Both the position numbers and the translations under genes were made by a program. This document shows, piece by piece, positions 25,866 to 39,017 of a DNA stretch of 64,000 nucleotides (the first letter of the stretch is position 1; the number at the start of each line of letters is the position of its first letter). Source of the stretch: Trissonchulus latispiculum (Eukaryota; Nematoda; Enoplea; Enoplida; Ironidae). Location: the NCBI GenBank assembly GCA_030248195.1, contig JASAND010005316.1:1-64000 (forward strand), in the 5' to 3' direction. The notes beneath the pieces are model-generated. The model ran no database searches, had not been told where the DNA came from, and was given only the letters and a program-made list of their open reading frames with translations.

Positions 25866-27047
25866 ATAGTAACATCGTAATAAGTATACGGAACGTATCT
25901 ATAATAGTTTGTCATGTCCTAAACTATCTGTATGCCGAATTTCAAATACCAGTGACGAATGAATAACTTGTTATCGACGGTGCTGTATTTGGGACAGCAC
26001 ATACAGCACGGTGAAAGCTAGAGAGTGCACCAACTAACATAGCTACAGTTCCCCCTTACTGCAGACATAATTTTCACCAAGTTTCATATGTTTAGCCGTA
26101 TACAGTAAGTCTACAGACAGCGTGCTATGGTTGCTGCATAATAGTACAGCACGATAGCAGCACCGCACAGAGCTGCGACTATGCTCATCGTGTTCAGCGA
26201 CCCCGATAACCCTTATATGCGTCCCACTATATGGCCCAAAACAGCATATTTAGGCCTATTTTTGACTATTTTCTGTGGAGTTGGGACTTAGAAATTTTTC
26301 CTAAAATGGCCATTTGGACCGACTTCCTTTGGGCCGGCCGCCTGAACGGTCCAGGACCTAAATCAAAAATCGGCCAACGTTACGCACTAGTATCCCCTCC
26401 GTACTTGTTCATGCAACAAACCGTGTCTCTCTAACTTGTTCCCTGAGCCCTGTGGCCGTGACACAAAATTGGCCTTTTTTGACCAAAAACGCCGTTTGGC
26501 CACTTTTGGCCGGCTGCACAGGTGGCATGCCGGGCCGGGCAGCGAAAAAATATAGCGCGGGGCACATGGGACAATATCGGCATTCAGAAAATATAACCTT
26601 TCCGGCTGAAAATGCCCACATCTTTCAAACACCTCTGCACAAAATAGCCCTTTTCCAAGCGTGACTAACACAGAAAAAAAAACAAACGGACCTAACTTGT
26701 CCGGAAGTGAAAATTTTCAAAGTTGAAAATTTTGACCAAATCTTTTTTGCAACTTGTTGTACTCGTCGTGTAGATTCCAAAAATACCAAACTTGTCGAGT
26801 TTCGTTCAGTATTGAGCTGGCACGGTGCTCGAACTTGTCTCATAGGGCCGCGCAGAGCCTTTTACACCCATATTATAGGGGGTCGCTCTCGCGCCCCCCT
26901 ATAATTTGGAAAACGGCTGTATCGGGTAGAACTGATTCATTCACATGTAGTTTATTCCTTATAAACAGTGTACAGTTGCTGTCTTGTGTGTGACAGGCTA
27001 CAAACCATACAAGAATGCACCTGTCAGCAGTTGCGTTGGAATTCGCC
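25866..27047. other. No gene seen
   Basis: Mixed repeat-like sequence. A short GC-rich hairpin ATTATAGGGGG...CCCCCTATAAT lies at 26872-26905. The open frames are short and mutually inconsistent. Confidence 0.5.
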
Positions 27048-27051
27048 TTAA

Positions 27052-27779
27052 GGTGGTTGTATCCTTTTGTGCAGTGCTTTTGTGGTTATTTTTAAAACGC
27101 TATAACTGTCGCAATTCCGGGAGTTAGAAAGAGCTTTATACATCGTTTTAAAGCTTATAATCCGGACATTCACATCGCTTCCGAAACTAGCAAAATTCGT
27201 AAAAAACATTAGCAAAACTTTTATGACATAAACGCTAAATATAGACCAAAAATTTCTGAACATCGATTTCTCAAGACTGTAGAATCGGCCAACGTTTTTT
27301 GGGCCATGATATGAAGGACATGTAGGCCGAGGGACAATGTTTTGGATTTGGCTCAACAGGTCGTAACGGTCGAGAAAATCGGCCAGATGCACGGTAACAA
27401 GAAATTTTCTCAACTTCGCATTGACTTTTCTTGCTAATAGTTATGTGTTAGCCCAAACCAAGAAAAAGGTCCCTCCGCAAAAGTGCGAATTTCCACTCTG
27501 CCAAAAATCTCCGTAATCTGTCGAGTAGTTTTTGAGAAATCTATGTTCAAAACAAAATAATCGAAGTTTTGCAAAATCGGCTTTCCTGCCAAATCTCTAG
27601 CTTAACGCAATAAAGACCGGCTAATGGGCATTTATAAAATGTACATTTGGACGCTGTATCGATTGAGTATAAGTAAGCCAACTTTGCCCTTAACATGAGG
27701 CAGTAATTTTGAAAAAAAACAGATTTTCCCGAAAATGGCCATTTTTTGACCCTCAAAATAGTTGTTTGCTTATACTGTC
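27052..27779 (+). mobile_element. TTAA element copy 1, left part
   Basis: It begins after TTAA (27048-27051) with GGTGGTTGTATCCTTTTGTG, the same terminus as the complete copy. It is cut at 27780 by the insertion of a second copy into its internal TTAA and resumes at 28789. Confidence 0.85.
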
Positions 27780-27783
27780 TTAA

Positions 27784-28784
27784 GGTGGTGGTATCCTTTT
27801 GTGCAGTGCTTTTGGGGTGATTTTTTGAAACACTATAACTTTCGCAATTTTTGGAGTTGCAATGAGCTTTATACATCGTTCTAAAGCTTATTATCTGTAG
27901 ATTTACATGAGCTTACGAAACTGGCAAAATTAGTCAAAAAATAGCAGAAATTTTCATACGTGCTGACGTCTAACAGGATGAATATAGACCAAATATTTTT
28001 GAACATCGATTTCTCAGAACTGAAGAATCGGCCAAAATTTTTTCTTGTGATATCATACATGGGACATATGGACCGAGGGGTCGTTTTTTGGATTTGGCTC
28101 AACAAACCTCAATACTCCAGAAAATTCGGCAAATGTGTGGCGAAACGAAATTTCGCAACTTTGCATTCAGTTTTCTTGCAACTGGAGTTGCTTTAGCTCA
28201 AACAAGAAACACGTCCCTCCGCAGAAGTACGAATTTCGATTCTGCCAAAAATCTCCGGAATCCGTCGAGTAGTTTTTGAGAAATCAATGTTCGAAACAAA
28301 ATAATCGCAGTTTCGCCAAAATGGTTTTTCGGCCAAATCTCTAGCTTAAAGCAATAAAGTTCGGCTTATAGGGATTCGTAAAATGTGCATTTAGACGCTG
28401 TATCCAGTCAGTATAAATAAGCCAACTTTGTCCTTAACATGTGGCAGTAATTTTGAAAAAACTGAGTTCCTCAAAAATGGCCATTTTTTGACCCTCAAAA
28501 CAGTTTTTTGCTTAACTACAGGAGATAGCTCAAAAGTTGTAAAAGCAAAAATGTTCATTTTCGTGTCCTCTTTCCAGCTATAACAACCAATCCCGTATCC
28601 TGACTACCTACTGAGAGCATAAGGCCAAAAACCAAAACTTTCTTATCTTTTGGCCAAACAATACGGGACTGGTCCCAGAATGTTAAAGAGCACGGAAATA
28701 GGTTCATTTGTAAGTTTTAGTGATTTAGGTACGTAAAAGATTAGAGCCGCATGGGTGAAAAATACCCGAAAGGAAACCAGCACC
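27784..28784 (+). mobile_element. Complete 1.0-kb TTAA-flanked element, copy 2
   Basis: It is flanked by TTAA at 27780-27783 and 28785-28788, with inverted ends GGTGGTGGTATCCTTTTG and (inverse of right) GGTGCTGGTTTCCTTTCG. TTAA target sites are used by piggyBac and Kolobok elements. It has no transposase and is therefore non-autonomous. Confidence 0.85.
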
Positions 28785-28788
28785 TTAA

Positions 28789-28863
28789 ATACTGGAGATA
28801 GCTCAAAGGTTGTAAAAGCAAAAATGTTCATTTGCGTGTCCTCCATCCAGCCATAACAACCAA
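28789..28863 (+). repeat. TTAA element copy 1, continuation
   Basis: It resumes at ACTGGAGATAGCTCAAAGG, exactly the sequence after the internal TTAA in the copy at 7297-7776. It stops at AACCAAT, where an LTR-leader fragment begins. Confidence 0.85.
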
Positions 28864-28996
28864 TGTAGCGGTACCAGTGTGAAACTAACCTAGCACAGAG
28901 ATACCGTTACCCCGCGAGTGCAACTCAAGCGAGGAGACCGTGGCACAAGTGAATAACACACCAACCGCGCAGGTCCCAGCCGGGGAAGCCTCGCCA
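28864..28996 (-). repeat. LTR leader fragment with PBS string
   Basis: Inverse of 18986-19119: it starts GTAGCGGTACCAGTGTG and ends GGGGAAGCCTCGCCAA. It joins the same point of the TTAA element as the 19 kb copy does. Confidence 0.75.
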
Positions 28997-29002
28997 ATGT
29001 TT

Positions 29003-29853
29003 CACAGCTACCAATATATGTACTTGATTAAAGATTTCTACTGAGTGCTAGTCGCTAGATTCAAAGTTGCTATTTGACATCATGATTTCGCAAATGTGTT
29101 CCCATCTGCAGAAAAATGCTAGATGGCTGTACCTTATTTGCATCTAAGGAAATTGCTCTTGAAAGTTGAAGTTTTGCCAAAAATTTATAAATTTTTGGCT
29201 AACGAAAAAATTTTAATTCTGGTGCATTCTATAAGGCTGTAATTTGGCATATACAGAGGCCCTGTAGGTGTACTCATTTGTGCCAAATGGTAAGAAATTC
29301 TGCCTACTGAAAAAATTTTTATGTCAATTTGAACCTTCAAAAATTGCCCGAAACCGCCATGTTTGTCGGATCCTGTGTAGAAGCTTTCTGCAGTAGCAAA
29401 CCTTCACTAATCGAGCTGAAATTTATTGTGTGTGTATTTTTGACCAAGCTGAATTCTAATATCTCAAAAATGTTCATTTTCACAAAAATTGTTGTTTTCG
29501 ATTTTGGAGGTACATACCATTGCCCAATAATAGCGATTTTGGCAAATTTTTGAAGATTCAGGTTGACATTAAAATTTCTTTCAGTCGGCAGAATTTCTTA
29601 CCATTTGGCACAAATGAGTACACCTATAGTGCTTCTGTATATGCCAAATCACAGCCTTACAGCTTGCACCCTATTTAAAATTTTCTTTTCGTTAGCCAAA
29701 AATTTATAAATTTTTGGCAAAACTTCAACTTTCAAGAGTATTTTTCTACGGATGGGACACATTTGCTAAATCATGATGCCAAATGCAACTTTGAACCTAG
29801 CGCTTAGCAGTCAGTAGAAATTTTTAATCAATTATATTGGTGGCTGCAAAAAT
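29003..29853. mobile_element. Foldback element, about 0.85 kb
   Basis: Left arm 29003-29335 and right arm 29530-29853 are inverted copies: ACCAATATA ends, AAAATTTATAAATTTTTGGC in both, and GTGTACTCATTTGTGCCAAA against its inverse. The core of about 200 bp has no recognisable gene. Confidence 0.9.
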
Positions 29854-31107
29854 GGGTTGGGGGTCGGGCACATAACAGCGACGGCTGTACACGACTGGGA
29901 GGCGGCAAAGATCTCAGTACCCGAGATTTTGTGACCACACCCAAGCTCTATATCTGTGCCAAAAAGTTGGCCAATCGGACAAAGTCGGTGCAAACCTTTA
30001 GTAGCCCCCCCTTAAGACTCAAAGTGTCAGCCATGCATCCACTTATGACGGAGACAGCTTTAATTTTATGTTACTGTGGTAGGGTCACTAAGACTACAAA
30101 TCAGTACAAATTGAGCCAAAGCTGTAAGCGTTGACGTGCTTGAACACCTTGAGATACTTTTTGATCTAGACCAAAATTGACATTTTTCAGTTTTTTCATT
30201 TTTTAGTGGTGTAAAACTAAAATGCCTCGACAGAATTCCTTCATATATGGCTCAATTTTGTAGTCCTATGGGGTGTATGTTCACACCAAATTTTAGCTTC
30301 AGCGGTCCTGCGAGATTCAGATTATTAGATTCGGCGACCAACATTTCCCAATTTTTTTTCGGATCTTCAAGTTTAGGACAGTGTTGCTCTCCAAACGTTG
30401 GGGTTACAGCAAAGCTAATGCCATGTATGTATTGCTCAATATGCCGTCTCTCATTGTGATATAAACAGTGATGTTTTCATCAAACTAATCAGCTATGAGA
30501 AATTTTTAAGTATTAATGCTGGGTGTCGCCAAAATCGTTTTCATGGGCATTGTGGACGATAGGAACCAGTCAGGAATCAGAGACTTCACACTATTTTGCC
30601 CTAGCACGTGCTTTACATGCCTGCAAAAATGAATTGAAATCCAACAAACTTTGGGCACCATAATTTTAGTTTCCCCCCTTAAACGGGACAACTTAATCAC
30701 CCCATTAAAAACTTAACATCCATAAAATATTGGTAGATTGAAGTTTACTCAGCGACGCATTCACAAAATAGTAACGGATTAGACTTGCAGCATATTACAA
30801 TTTAATCAATGCGTATTCATAGGAAGGATTAAACATCGTTGAAATTCGTTGAATCCGTCACTTAAAAATCAGTCCAAGATCACTGTAATTTAATCCACAC
30901 GAATTTGAGAAGTCCCTTTCGGTAAGTCCGTGATTTTTGAATACTTTCTTTTATGTTAATCCATTTAAGCTTTTTATGAAAAGGCCCTTACTGACTGCAG
31001 GGCAGACATTTTCAATTTATGGGTAAGCATCTTACTATCTGATTACCCTGTTGTCCATATTTTATTCTGAAAACGCCGTGTATTTATTCTTCACTGATTG
31101 TCTTGCC
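29854..31107. other. No gene seen
   Basis: Two poly-C stretches next to TTAA (near 30005 and 30672) hint at ends of TTAA-type elements, but I could not pair them. The rest is unremarkable intronic sequence. Confidence 0.5.
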
Positions 31108-31116
31108 AACCCGTAC

Positions 31117-32836
<1,720 letters not shown>

Positions 32837-32926
32837 AACCCGTACATTATTTTGCGCTTGTAGTAGCGCGAAAGAAGTAAAGTATGACGTAGGTAGCTTG
32901 TTGTTATCTTGAGCTTGACAACTTAC

Positions 32927-33083
32927 TTGTACCACATATCAAGTCGAAGATGTCTGACTGATGATCACTGTTCAAATCCTCAAAACTGCCAAACTCAAGC
33001 AGATAATTGGAATCATTAACGATTCCTTTCAGTTGTTCTACGTTTACACTATGGCCAATAGCCAGTGCGAATATAGACACACC
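32927..33083 (-). CDS. Host exon: end of a von Willebrand factor A domain
   Basis: On the minus strand the acceptor TTCTTCTTTAG precedes GVSIFALAIGHSVNVEQLKG, then DSNYLLEFGSFEDL and a terminal ICGT. This is the last third of a vWA domain: the buried strand with IFALAIG, the following helix, a strand, and the closing SFEDL helix. The donor GTAAGT at 32921-32926 is a perfect consensus. The exon is 157 bp (phase 0 to phase 1). Its phase and Cys context fit the downstream exon at 17085-17315, which opens a new vWA domain after another Cys. The product is thus a protein with at least two consecutive vWA domains, probably extracellular. Further exons must lie outside the parts I could recognise. 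Confidence 0.8.
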
Positions 33084-33177
33084 CTAAAGAAGAAAAAGTT
33101 AATCATTTTTTACAGCTACCTCACCCCAGTCGGTGCTCCGGTTAGTGGTAGTGCTAGCTTAGTACGTATGCATTTTT

Positions 33178-33665
33178 ATTATTCCTGCTGGAACAGGAAT
33201 GTATAAAACGGAAACTTCTATGTTTAGTGCATTGTGAGTCATTTCTCCATTCAGAAGCCCTATCTTCAACACAGGCCTAGCTTAGGTCAAATTTTTTGCA
33301 TTCGGATTATGCAAATTTGGTTTTAGAACCTATTTAAGCAGCAGAACTGAGAGCCGTCGCGCAGTCTTCGGCTGTCAGCAATCTAAACGGTTGCAGATTT
33401 TTGAGCACCAGTGTAGCTTGGGAGCTACACATAGGTGCATTAGGGAATCTGATTAGGTACTAGCTTGCGCTGGACATCACCAGTTCAGCCTGACAAAGCA
33501 AGCATAGGTCTGCTGTCCCTGGTGAGGGAAGTGAAGTGAAGTTTTGAACTAAACCTGGAGTTTCCAACACTTCGAGGACAAAACGACTCCAACGAAACCA
33601 ATTTAGCAATTGAATAAAGAAAATGTCTACAAAGGAATACTGCCCCTTTTGGGGCCTACTTGTTA
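33178..33665 (+). repeat. Solo-LTR-like dispersed repeat, intact copy
   Basis: Plus-strand copy of the repeat at 21440-22430 without the hAT insertion. TATTTAAG at about 33341 and GCAGTC about 32 bases on look like an LTR promoter. It ends TGCCCCTTTTGGGGCCTACTTG. It starts just upstream of the vWA exon, in the neighbouring intron. Confidence 0.65.
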
Positions 33666-33724
33666 CATTTTTGAGGGAATGGGCGTGCTGTTACTGAATA
33701 ATCGCCATTGCAATTACCCGAGGC

Positions 33725-33766
33725 TAGTAGTATTACTTAGTTATTAGTAGTATTAGTAGTAGTAAC

Positions 33767-33819
<53 letters not shown>

Positions 33820-34047
33820 AAGTAGTAGTAGTGGGAGGAGGAGGAGGAGGAGGAGGAGGAGGAGGAGGAGGAGGAGCAGGAGGAGCAGGAGGAAAGGAGG
33901 AGGAGGAGGAGGAGGAGGAGGAGGAGGAGGCAGAGGAGGAGGAGGAGGAGGAGGAGGAGGCAGAGGAAGAGGAGGAGGCGGAGAAGGAAGTCGTCGTCGT
34001 CGTCGTCGTCGTCGTCGTAGTGGAGGTGGTGGTGGTGGTGGTGGTGG

Positions 34048-34084
<37 letters not shown>

Positions 34085-34110
34085 CATAATAATAATAATA
34101 ATAATAATAA
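33725..34110 (+). repeat. Compound triplet microsatellite
   Basis: Successive blocks of TAG, GGA/GAG with GCA interruptions, GTC, GGT and AAT repeats within 390 bp. Long frames on both strands (poly-Gly/Glu/Val/Ile and poly-Ser/Thr) are artefacts of triplet periodicity. Confidence 0.95.
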
Positions 34111-36177
34111 ATCCTACCGGCATCAACGGGTTGTCGCAGCCATTTTTCCTCTTATCTGCAGTACATATCTCAGTTTTGTCACATTTGCAAGCTTTGGTGC
34201 TAGTGCAACTTTTTCCTACTCGCTTCAAGTTTTCGAATGACGTCAATATGAACGCAATTGGTCAACTTTCAATTTTGACCATTTTTGCAGCATCAGCGTG
34301 TCGAAGGTCAAAACGCAATTTTGGTACATTTGCAAGATTTGGCCCTATTACAACTTTTTCTCAGCTCGATGAGAGCTTTCGAATGATACCAATATTGTCC
34401 CGATCTGACAATTCTCAATTTTGACCATATTTGAAAAATGGTTGCCCATAAAAGGGCAGTTGGGATAAGAGACTTTCGATAATTATTGCTAAACGTTGTT
34501 TAATACAGCCTCTTAAAACGTATTCTAGCAAATCCACCATCAACTTGACTAACAAGGTCAAAAACTCTTATATTAGGCGTTTCTGGGCAGTTTGTTCACT
34601 TTTGCGGTCTCCAACAGTGTAACTTTTGGCCATTTCTCGAGATCCACACGGGCTAGGAAAATTTCGATTGCAGATTTGGAATCTACGTCTCCGGGTTAAC
34701 CTAGGATCAACGTTTGAACCAAATCGGAGACAAAATGTTTTACCATTTTTTAGAATCGCTTTGGCCCCCCCTTACGATTTTAAAAATTCCGGGAGCCGTC
34801 ATTCCCGGAATCCGGGAGATATCGGGCTGCCCTCGCTTCCGGGAGCACTTCACCCCACCCCCAACTGATGGTGATAATTTCAGCCCGATCGACCCAGCCA
34901 ATCTCGAGAAAAAGGGGGGGGGCAAAGTGTTGACCGGAATAGTAAATAAAGAAACTTAGCCATATCAAAGGGTTGTCTTTTTTAAAAAAATGCGACAACC
35001 CAATAACAATAATAATAACAACAATAATAATATTTATATTAATATACTATCTTAATTTTTGTGGTAACAATAATAATGCAAATTCACAACGCTAACTTTG
35101 TAGTATGTTGTGTCCTCAGACCCATGACAACCTTTGTATTTTCAGAAAGTATAGTAGGCTCCCCAACCTGTTGTCTAAACTCGGCGTTATTTTGCGGAGG
35201 AATTTTATGGTGTGGTTTTTGAAAGAAAATCCCAGAGTTGAAGCTTACTTTGATCCATGACTTCTAATTATATGACGTTCGTGCTTGAAAATTTGAACTT
35301 AATTTTGGAATAATTTGAATAAAAAGCCAAAAACAGTTTCAAGAACTGATCTCACTTCAACCAGCATTTTGTAAAATTTACTCAATAGTTTTGCTTTTGT
35401 TATTGAATGCCTAAAAATAGAAATGGAACCTACATTTATTAAAATGGGCACCTCATCTTTAGTAAACAGGAAGCTTTTGGGAATGCTCAATTTTTATCTG
35501 AGAAAGCTGAAAATTAAATAATTAAGGTATGGGTATTAGTTAGACTCAAATCAAAAATTATTAAGTTATGAAAATTTAATAAGATAATGACGACAATTGC
35601 CGACAATTGTCAACAAAGAGATGCCGACAATTACCTACGCGGTGCTTAAACTGATGCTCAACATCTTGCTTCACCAATTGCTTTTTAAAATTGATGTTTT
35701 AGATAACAACAATTTAATAAGGTTCGACGATTTAAGAATAATAGGCTAAGTCAATGTGCATATCTGGTCAACTGCTTATGCTTATCGAAAAATATGGTAA
35801 CCTAAACTCATGTGAGCGGCGCTAACTGATTCGGTCAAGATATGAGACGTTTGAACTGCTGAGACACAAGACACTTAAGAAAACAAAGCCGACTTGGATA
35901 CCAGACTGTTTTAGCCACCTCGCCACTAGTCTTGTAATAATAATAATAATCATAATAATAATTAAAATAATAATAATAATATTAATAATGTTACTAGTAG
36001 TAGTAGGATTATTATTATTAAGGTTATTACTATTATTGTTGTATCGGAGTATTGTACTATTATTATCGAAGACAACTACAAGGCCTGGGTGGGCACGGCT
36101 GAAACAAAAGCAGTATAAGATATAAGAACCAGGCGTAAGTAGGAGATTTATGCCGGTAAGGCTACTGCTGGCCTGTT
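34111..36177. other. No gene seen
   Basis: Unassigned AT-rich sequence with short AAT/TAA microsatellites near 35010-35040 and 35935-36070. A short Cys-rich minus frame at 34130-34246 is noted under rejected items. Confidence 0.5.
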
Positions 36178-36392
36178 CAATAATTGCTGGTTCGATATTA
36201 TGCTAGTTCAGTTTATATAATTGCATATATTATTATGTCTTCCACATGCTATAATGAGGAAATGTTGCGTGCAATTTCCTTCTATTACGTAGTTTTTTTG
36301 AGATTTTATAACAATTTTGTCTTATTACATTATGTACATTTTTTTCTGAGATTTCGTAGTATTTCCTAAGATTATACACAAATGATATAATA

Positions 36393-36540
36393 ATTTCGCC
36401 ACCAATCTCCTCAAATGCGCCACCTATCTCCTCAAATGCGCCACCTACCTCCTCAAATGTGCCACCTGCGTCCACACATGTGCCCCGTATCTCCTCCTTG
36501 TGCCACCCTCTCCTCAAATGTGACACCTAACTCCTCAAAG
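36393..36540 (+). repeat. CTCCTCAAATGYGCCAC array, left arm
   Basis: About eight degenerate units of 16-24 bp. The longer inverted counterpart is at 46820-47275. Confidence 0.85.
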
Positions 36541-36594
36541 ACTGCCTTAAATGACTATTGCTTAACTCGAAATGTCCCAGGAAATCACTATTAC

Positions 36595-36921
36595 CAAGAG
36601 TACATAATATAAGAGTGTGCCACTAGGCACACTCTATGTTATAAGAGCAAAAACTATGCTCTGTTCGCTAGCCCCCCCCGCAAATTAGACCCAAATTCGC
36701 GCGCTATGCTTGTGTTCTAAAGCTCGAAGCAGGCACAAAATTCCGCACGCACTGCTTCTGTTTCCAGCTTTAACACACAAGCGTAGAGCGAGTGAGCGTT
36801 CCCTCGTTTCGACTAGGTACTGATTTGTGGGAGGGGGTGGGCCGTTAGCGAGCAGAGCATAGCTTTTGCTCGGATAGCATAGAATGTGCCTAGTGGCGCA
36901 CTCTTATATTATGTACTCTTG
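36595..36921. mobile_element. 327-bp MITE with 7-bp target duplication
   Basis: The termini CAAGAGTACATAATATAAGA and its inverse are inverted for about 35 bp, flanked by CTATTAC on both sides (36588-36594 and 36922-36928). The uninterrupted homologous site is in the right arm of the giant repeat. The superfamily is unclear; 7 bp would fit P-like elements. Confidence 0.8.
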
Positions 36922-37689
36922 CTATTACTTTATCGGAAACACCTCCGGAAACCTATTATAGATCATATCCAGGGTATCATAATTCATAAATGACCCGAAG
37001 ATTACAAATCATCTCCAATGGAAGCTGCCTTGCCGCGGTGGAGATGCTTACAGCCTCTGGCTTACCAAATGGTTTCCCCTTTCGGGCTGCCCCTGGTTTG
37101 GGAGGCCGCATATCCTCCTTGGACCCCTACGGCGGGACAGCCAATCTGCTACCCCCCTCCAGCCGTGTTTTTCTCAGCCGGCGAGGCAAACCAGCCTACC
37201 TCGCCCGGCTGCTGCTGATGGGTGGAGACCATACGTGTGCTTGGGGGGGGTTGGTGGGTTTCCACCCCCCCAGACCTGAGCTCACCCCCCCAGAGGGGTC
37301 CCTCACCCCCCCCCCCCAGAATCCGGATTTTTCCGGTATAAAACCTGAAAAATCCGGGTTTTCGGCGGCCTTCGGCCGCCCTTCACCCCCCCCCAGAACT
37401 TCCCTTCCTGCACATGTCTGGTGGAGACGTTTAACCAAACCCCGGTCCACTATGGCCTTGCGCAGTCCGCGGTTTCAGACGGGGACTGCTTCAGCGGACT
37501 CTAGACGATTTTCGGTGCAATCGCTGAACCAGACCTGATTACTCCCAGGCTCCTACTCCCCTCCTACCACCTACCTCAGTGATACATACCCCAGCCCCGC
37601 GTGCAGTAAGGCCTGGCCCGAACTCCACCATGTCATCCAACACTACAGGCTCCGCCAGTCGTCGTGGGGAAAACGCTCACCGGCCCCGC

Positions 37690-38540
37690 AGCGAGCTCAG
37701 ATTCTTGCAGTGGAACGCGAGAGCTCTCTCTTCCGCCAAAAGGCTTTTCCTCCGGAAAATCCTGGAGGAAGAACAGATCGATGTTGCCGCTATTCAGGAA
37801 ACCTGGTTAACAGAAGGAGACCATTTGCGACTCCCAGACTTCAACGAAGAGCACTGATACAGGAAACGGGACTGGCGACTGACTACCCAAAAGCCCGTCG
37901 GGGGCGGTACCGCCCTGCTCGTGCGGAAGGGCATCGACTATCTGCGTTGCGACACTCCACTGACTGCGACTTCGGACGACTCCACTGACGGCGCTGCGGT
38001 GCGACTTCAAGTAAACGGGAACCTTATACCAGTCACCTCCGTGTACCTACCTCAGGTCGTCCGCACGATCATCATCCGCGGACGACCAGCGCTCCCAGTC
38101 CTTCGACCCTGGACCCCTCCCCAACACCAGCAGCACTATCCTTTTGGACGACTTCAATGCCCATAGTATACTCTGGGATCCATTCCAACCGGCCAACAGC
38201 ATAGGCGAGGATCTGGAGGACTGGATCACTGCGAACAATTTGGTGGTCGTCAACTCTGGAATCACAACTAAAGCTACAGCCCAGTCGGTGCCAGACCTGA
38301 CGGTTCTGGGGAACAGATTGGATGGAAAGTTTGTATGGTCATTGCTCGAAGATACAGTCTCCGACCATATACCCATCTGCATACGCCTGAACTACGTCAC
38401 CAGCCACAGAAATCAGAAGAACTACAACTGCGCTACAACTTCAGAAAAGCTGACTGGGCTAAATTCCGGAAATTTCTGGACGACCAGCTGTCCCTTCGCC
38501 TACCGCCTGAAGAAGAACAAACTGCACACAACCTGATGTC
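37690..38540 (+). pseudogene. LINE endonuclease (APE-type), frameshifted
   Basis: The apurinic-like endonuclease would nick target DNA to prime reverse transcription. In order, across changing frames, are LRFLQWNARAL (the Asn box), IQETWLTEGD (catalytic Glu), VTSVYLPQ, DDFNAHSILWDPF (D-x-N) and VSDHIPICIRL (the final catalytic Asp-His). All catalytic boxes are present, but at least three frame changes separate them (near 37857, 38060-38140 and 38340-38400), so it cannot give one protein. Confidence 0.8.
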
Positions 38541-39017
38541 CGCCATCTCAGCATCCTTCCAAGTAGCCGCGATGGCTGCAATTCCGAAAAACCGCCGGAA
38601 GGACGCCAACGCATTCTGGTGCCCTGAACTCAGTGACCAGGCAAGGCTGTGCAGGAACCTGCAAAAGCAGACAAACACGATGAACAGGCGAAACGGCAAT
38701 GGACTGTTGAGAACCGGAAGCTGCGGGAGATGATCGTTGCTGCCAAACGCGAGGAGCGGAGGAATTTTGCATCCGGACTGAGCCTACGGTCAGATCCGGC
38801 CAAGGTAATGAGGACGATTCAAAGTATTGACGGAAAATGCTCCAATGACTCCAGTGGTGCCATCATCAAATCCGGAAGGCATCTGCTCACGGATGCCGCA
38901 AAAGCATAAGCTTTTGCTACGGATTATGCCGCAGGCAGCCGGACGAACCCGCGCCGGGATGCAGTTATCATTAAGAGAAGAAACAGATCACTGCTGAAGA
39001 ACCCGTGTCCCTGCGGC

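Noticed and set aside
33737..34424. Long frames rich in Gly/Glu/Val or Ser/Thr
   Set aside because: Triplet microsatellite translations. A short Cys-rich piece on the minus strand (SCTSTKACKCDKTEICTADK, 34130-34246) looked domain-like, but it has no splice or start context I could trust.
36990..37538. 182-codon frame at the LINE 5' end as a possible ORF1
   Set aside because: Starts upstream of the LINE boundary, has no zinc knuckle or coiled coil, and spans poly-C runs, so it is not supported as a gene.
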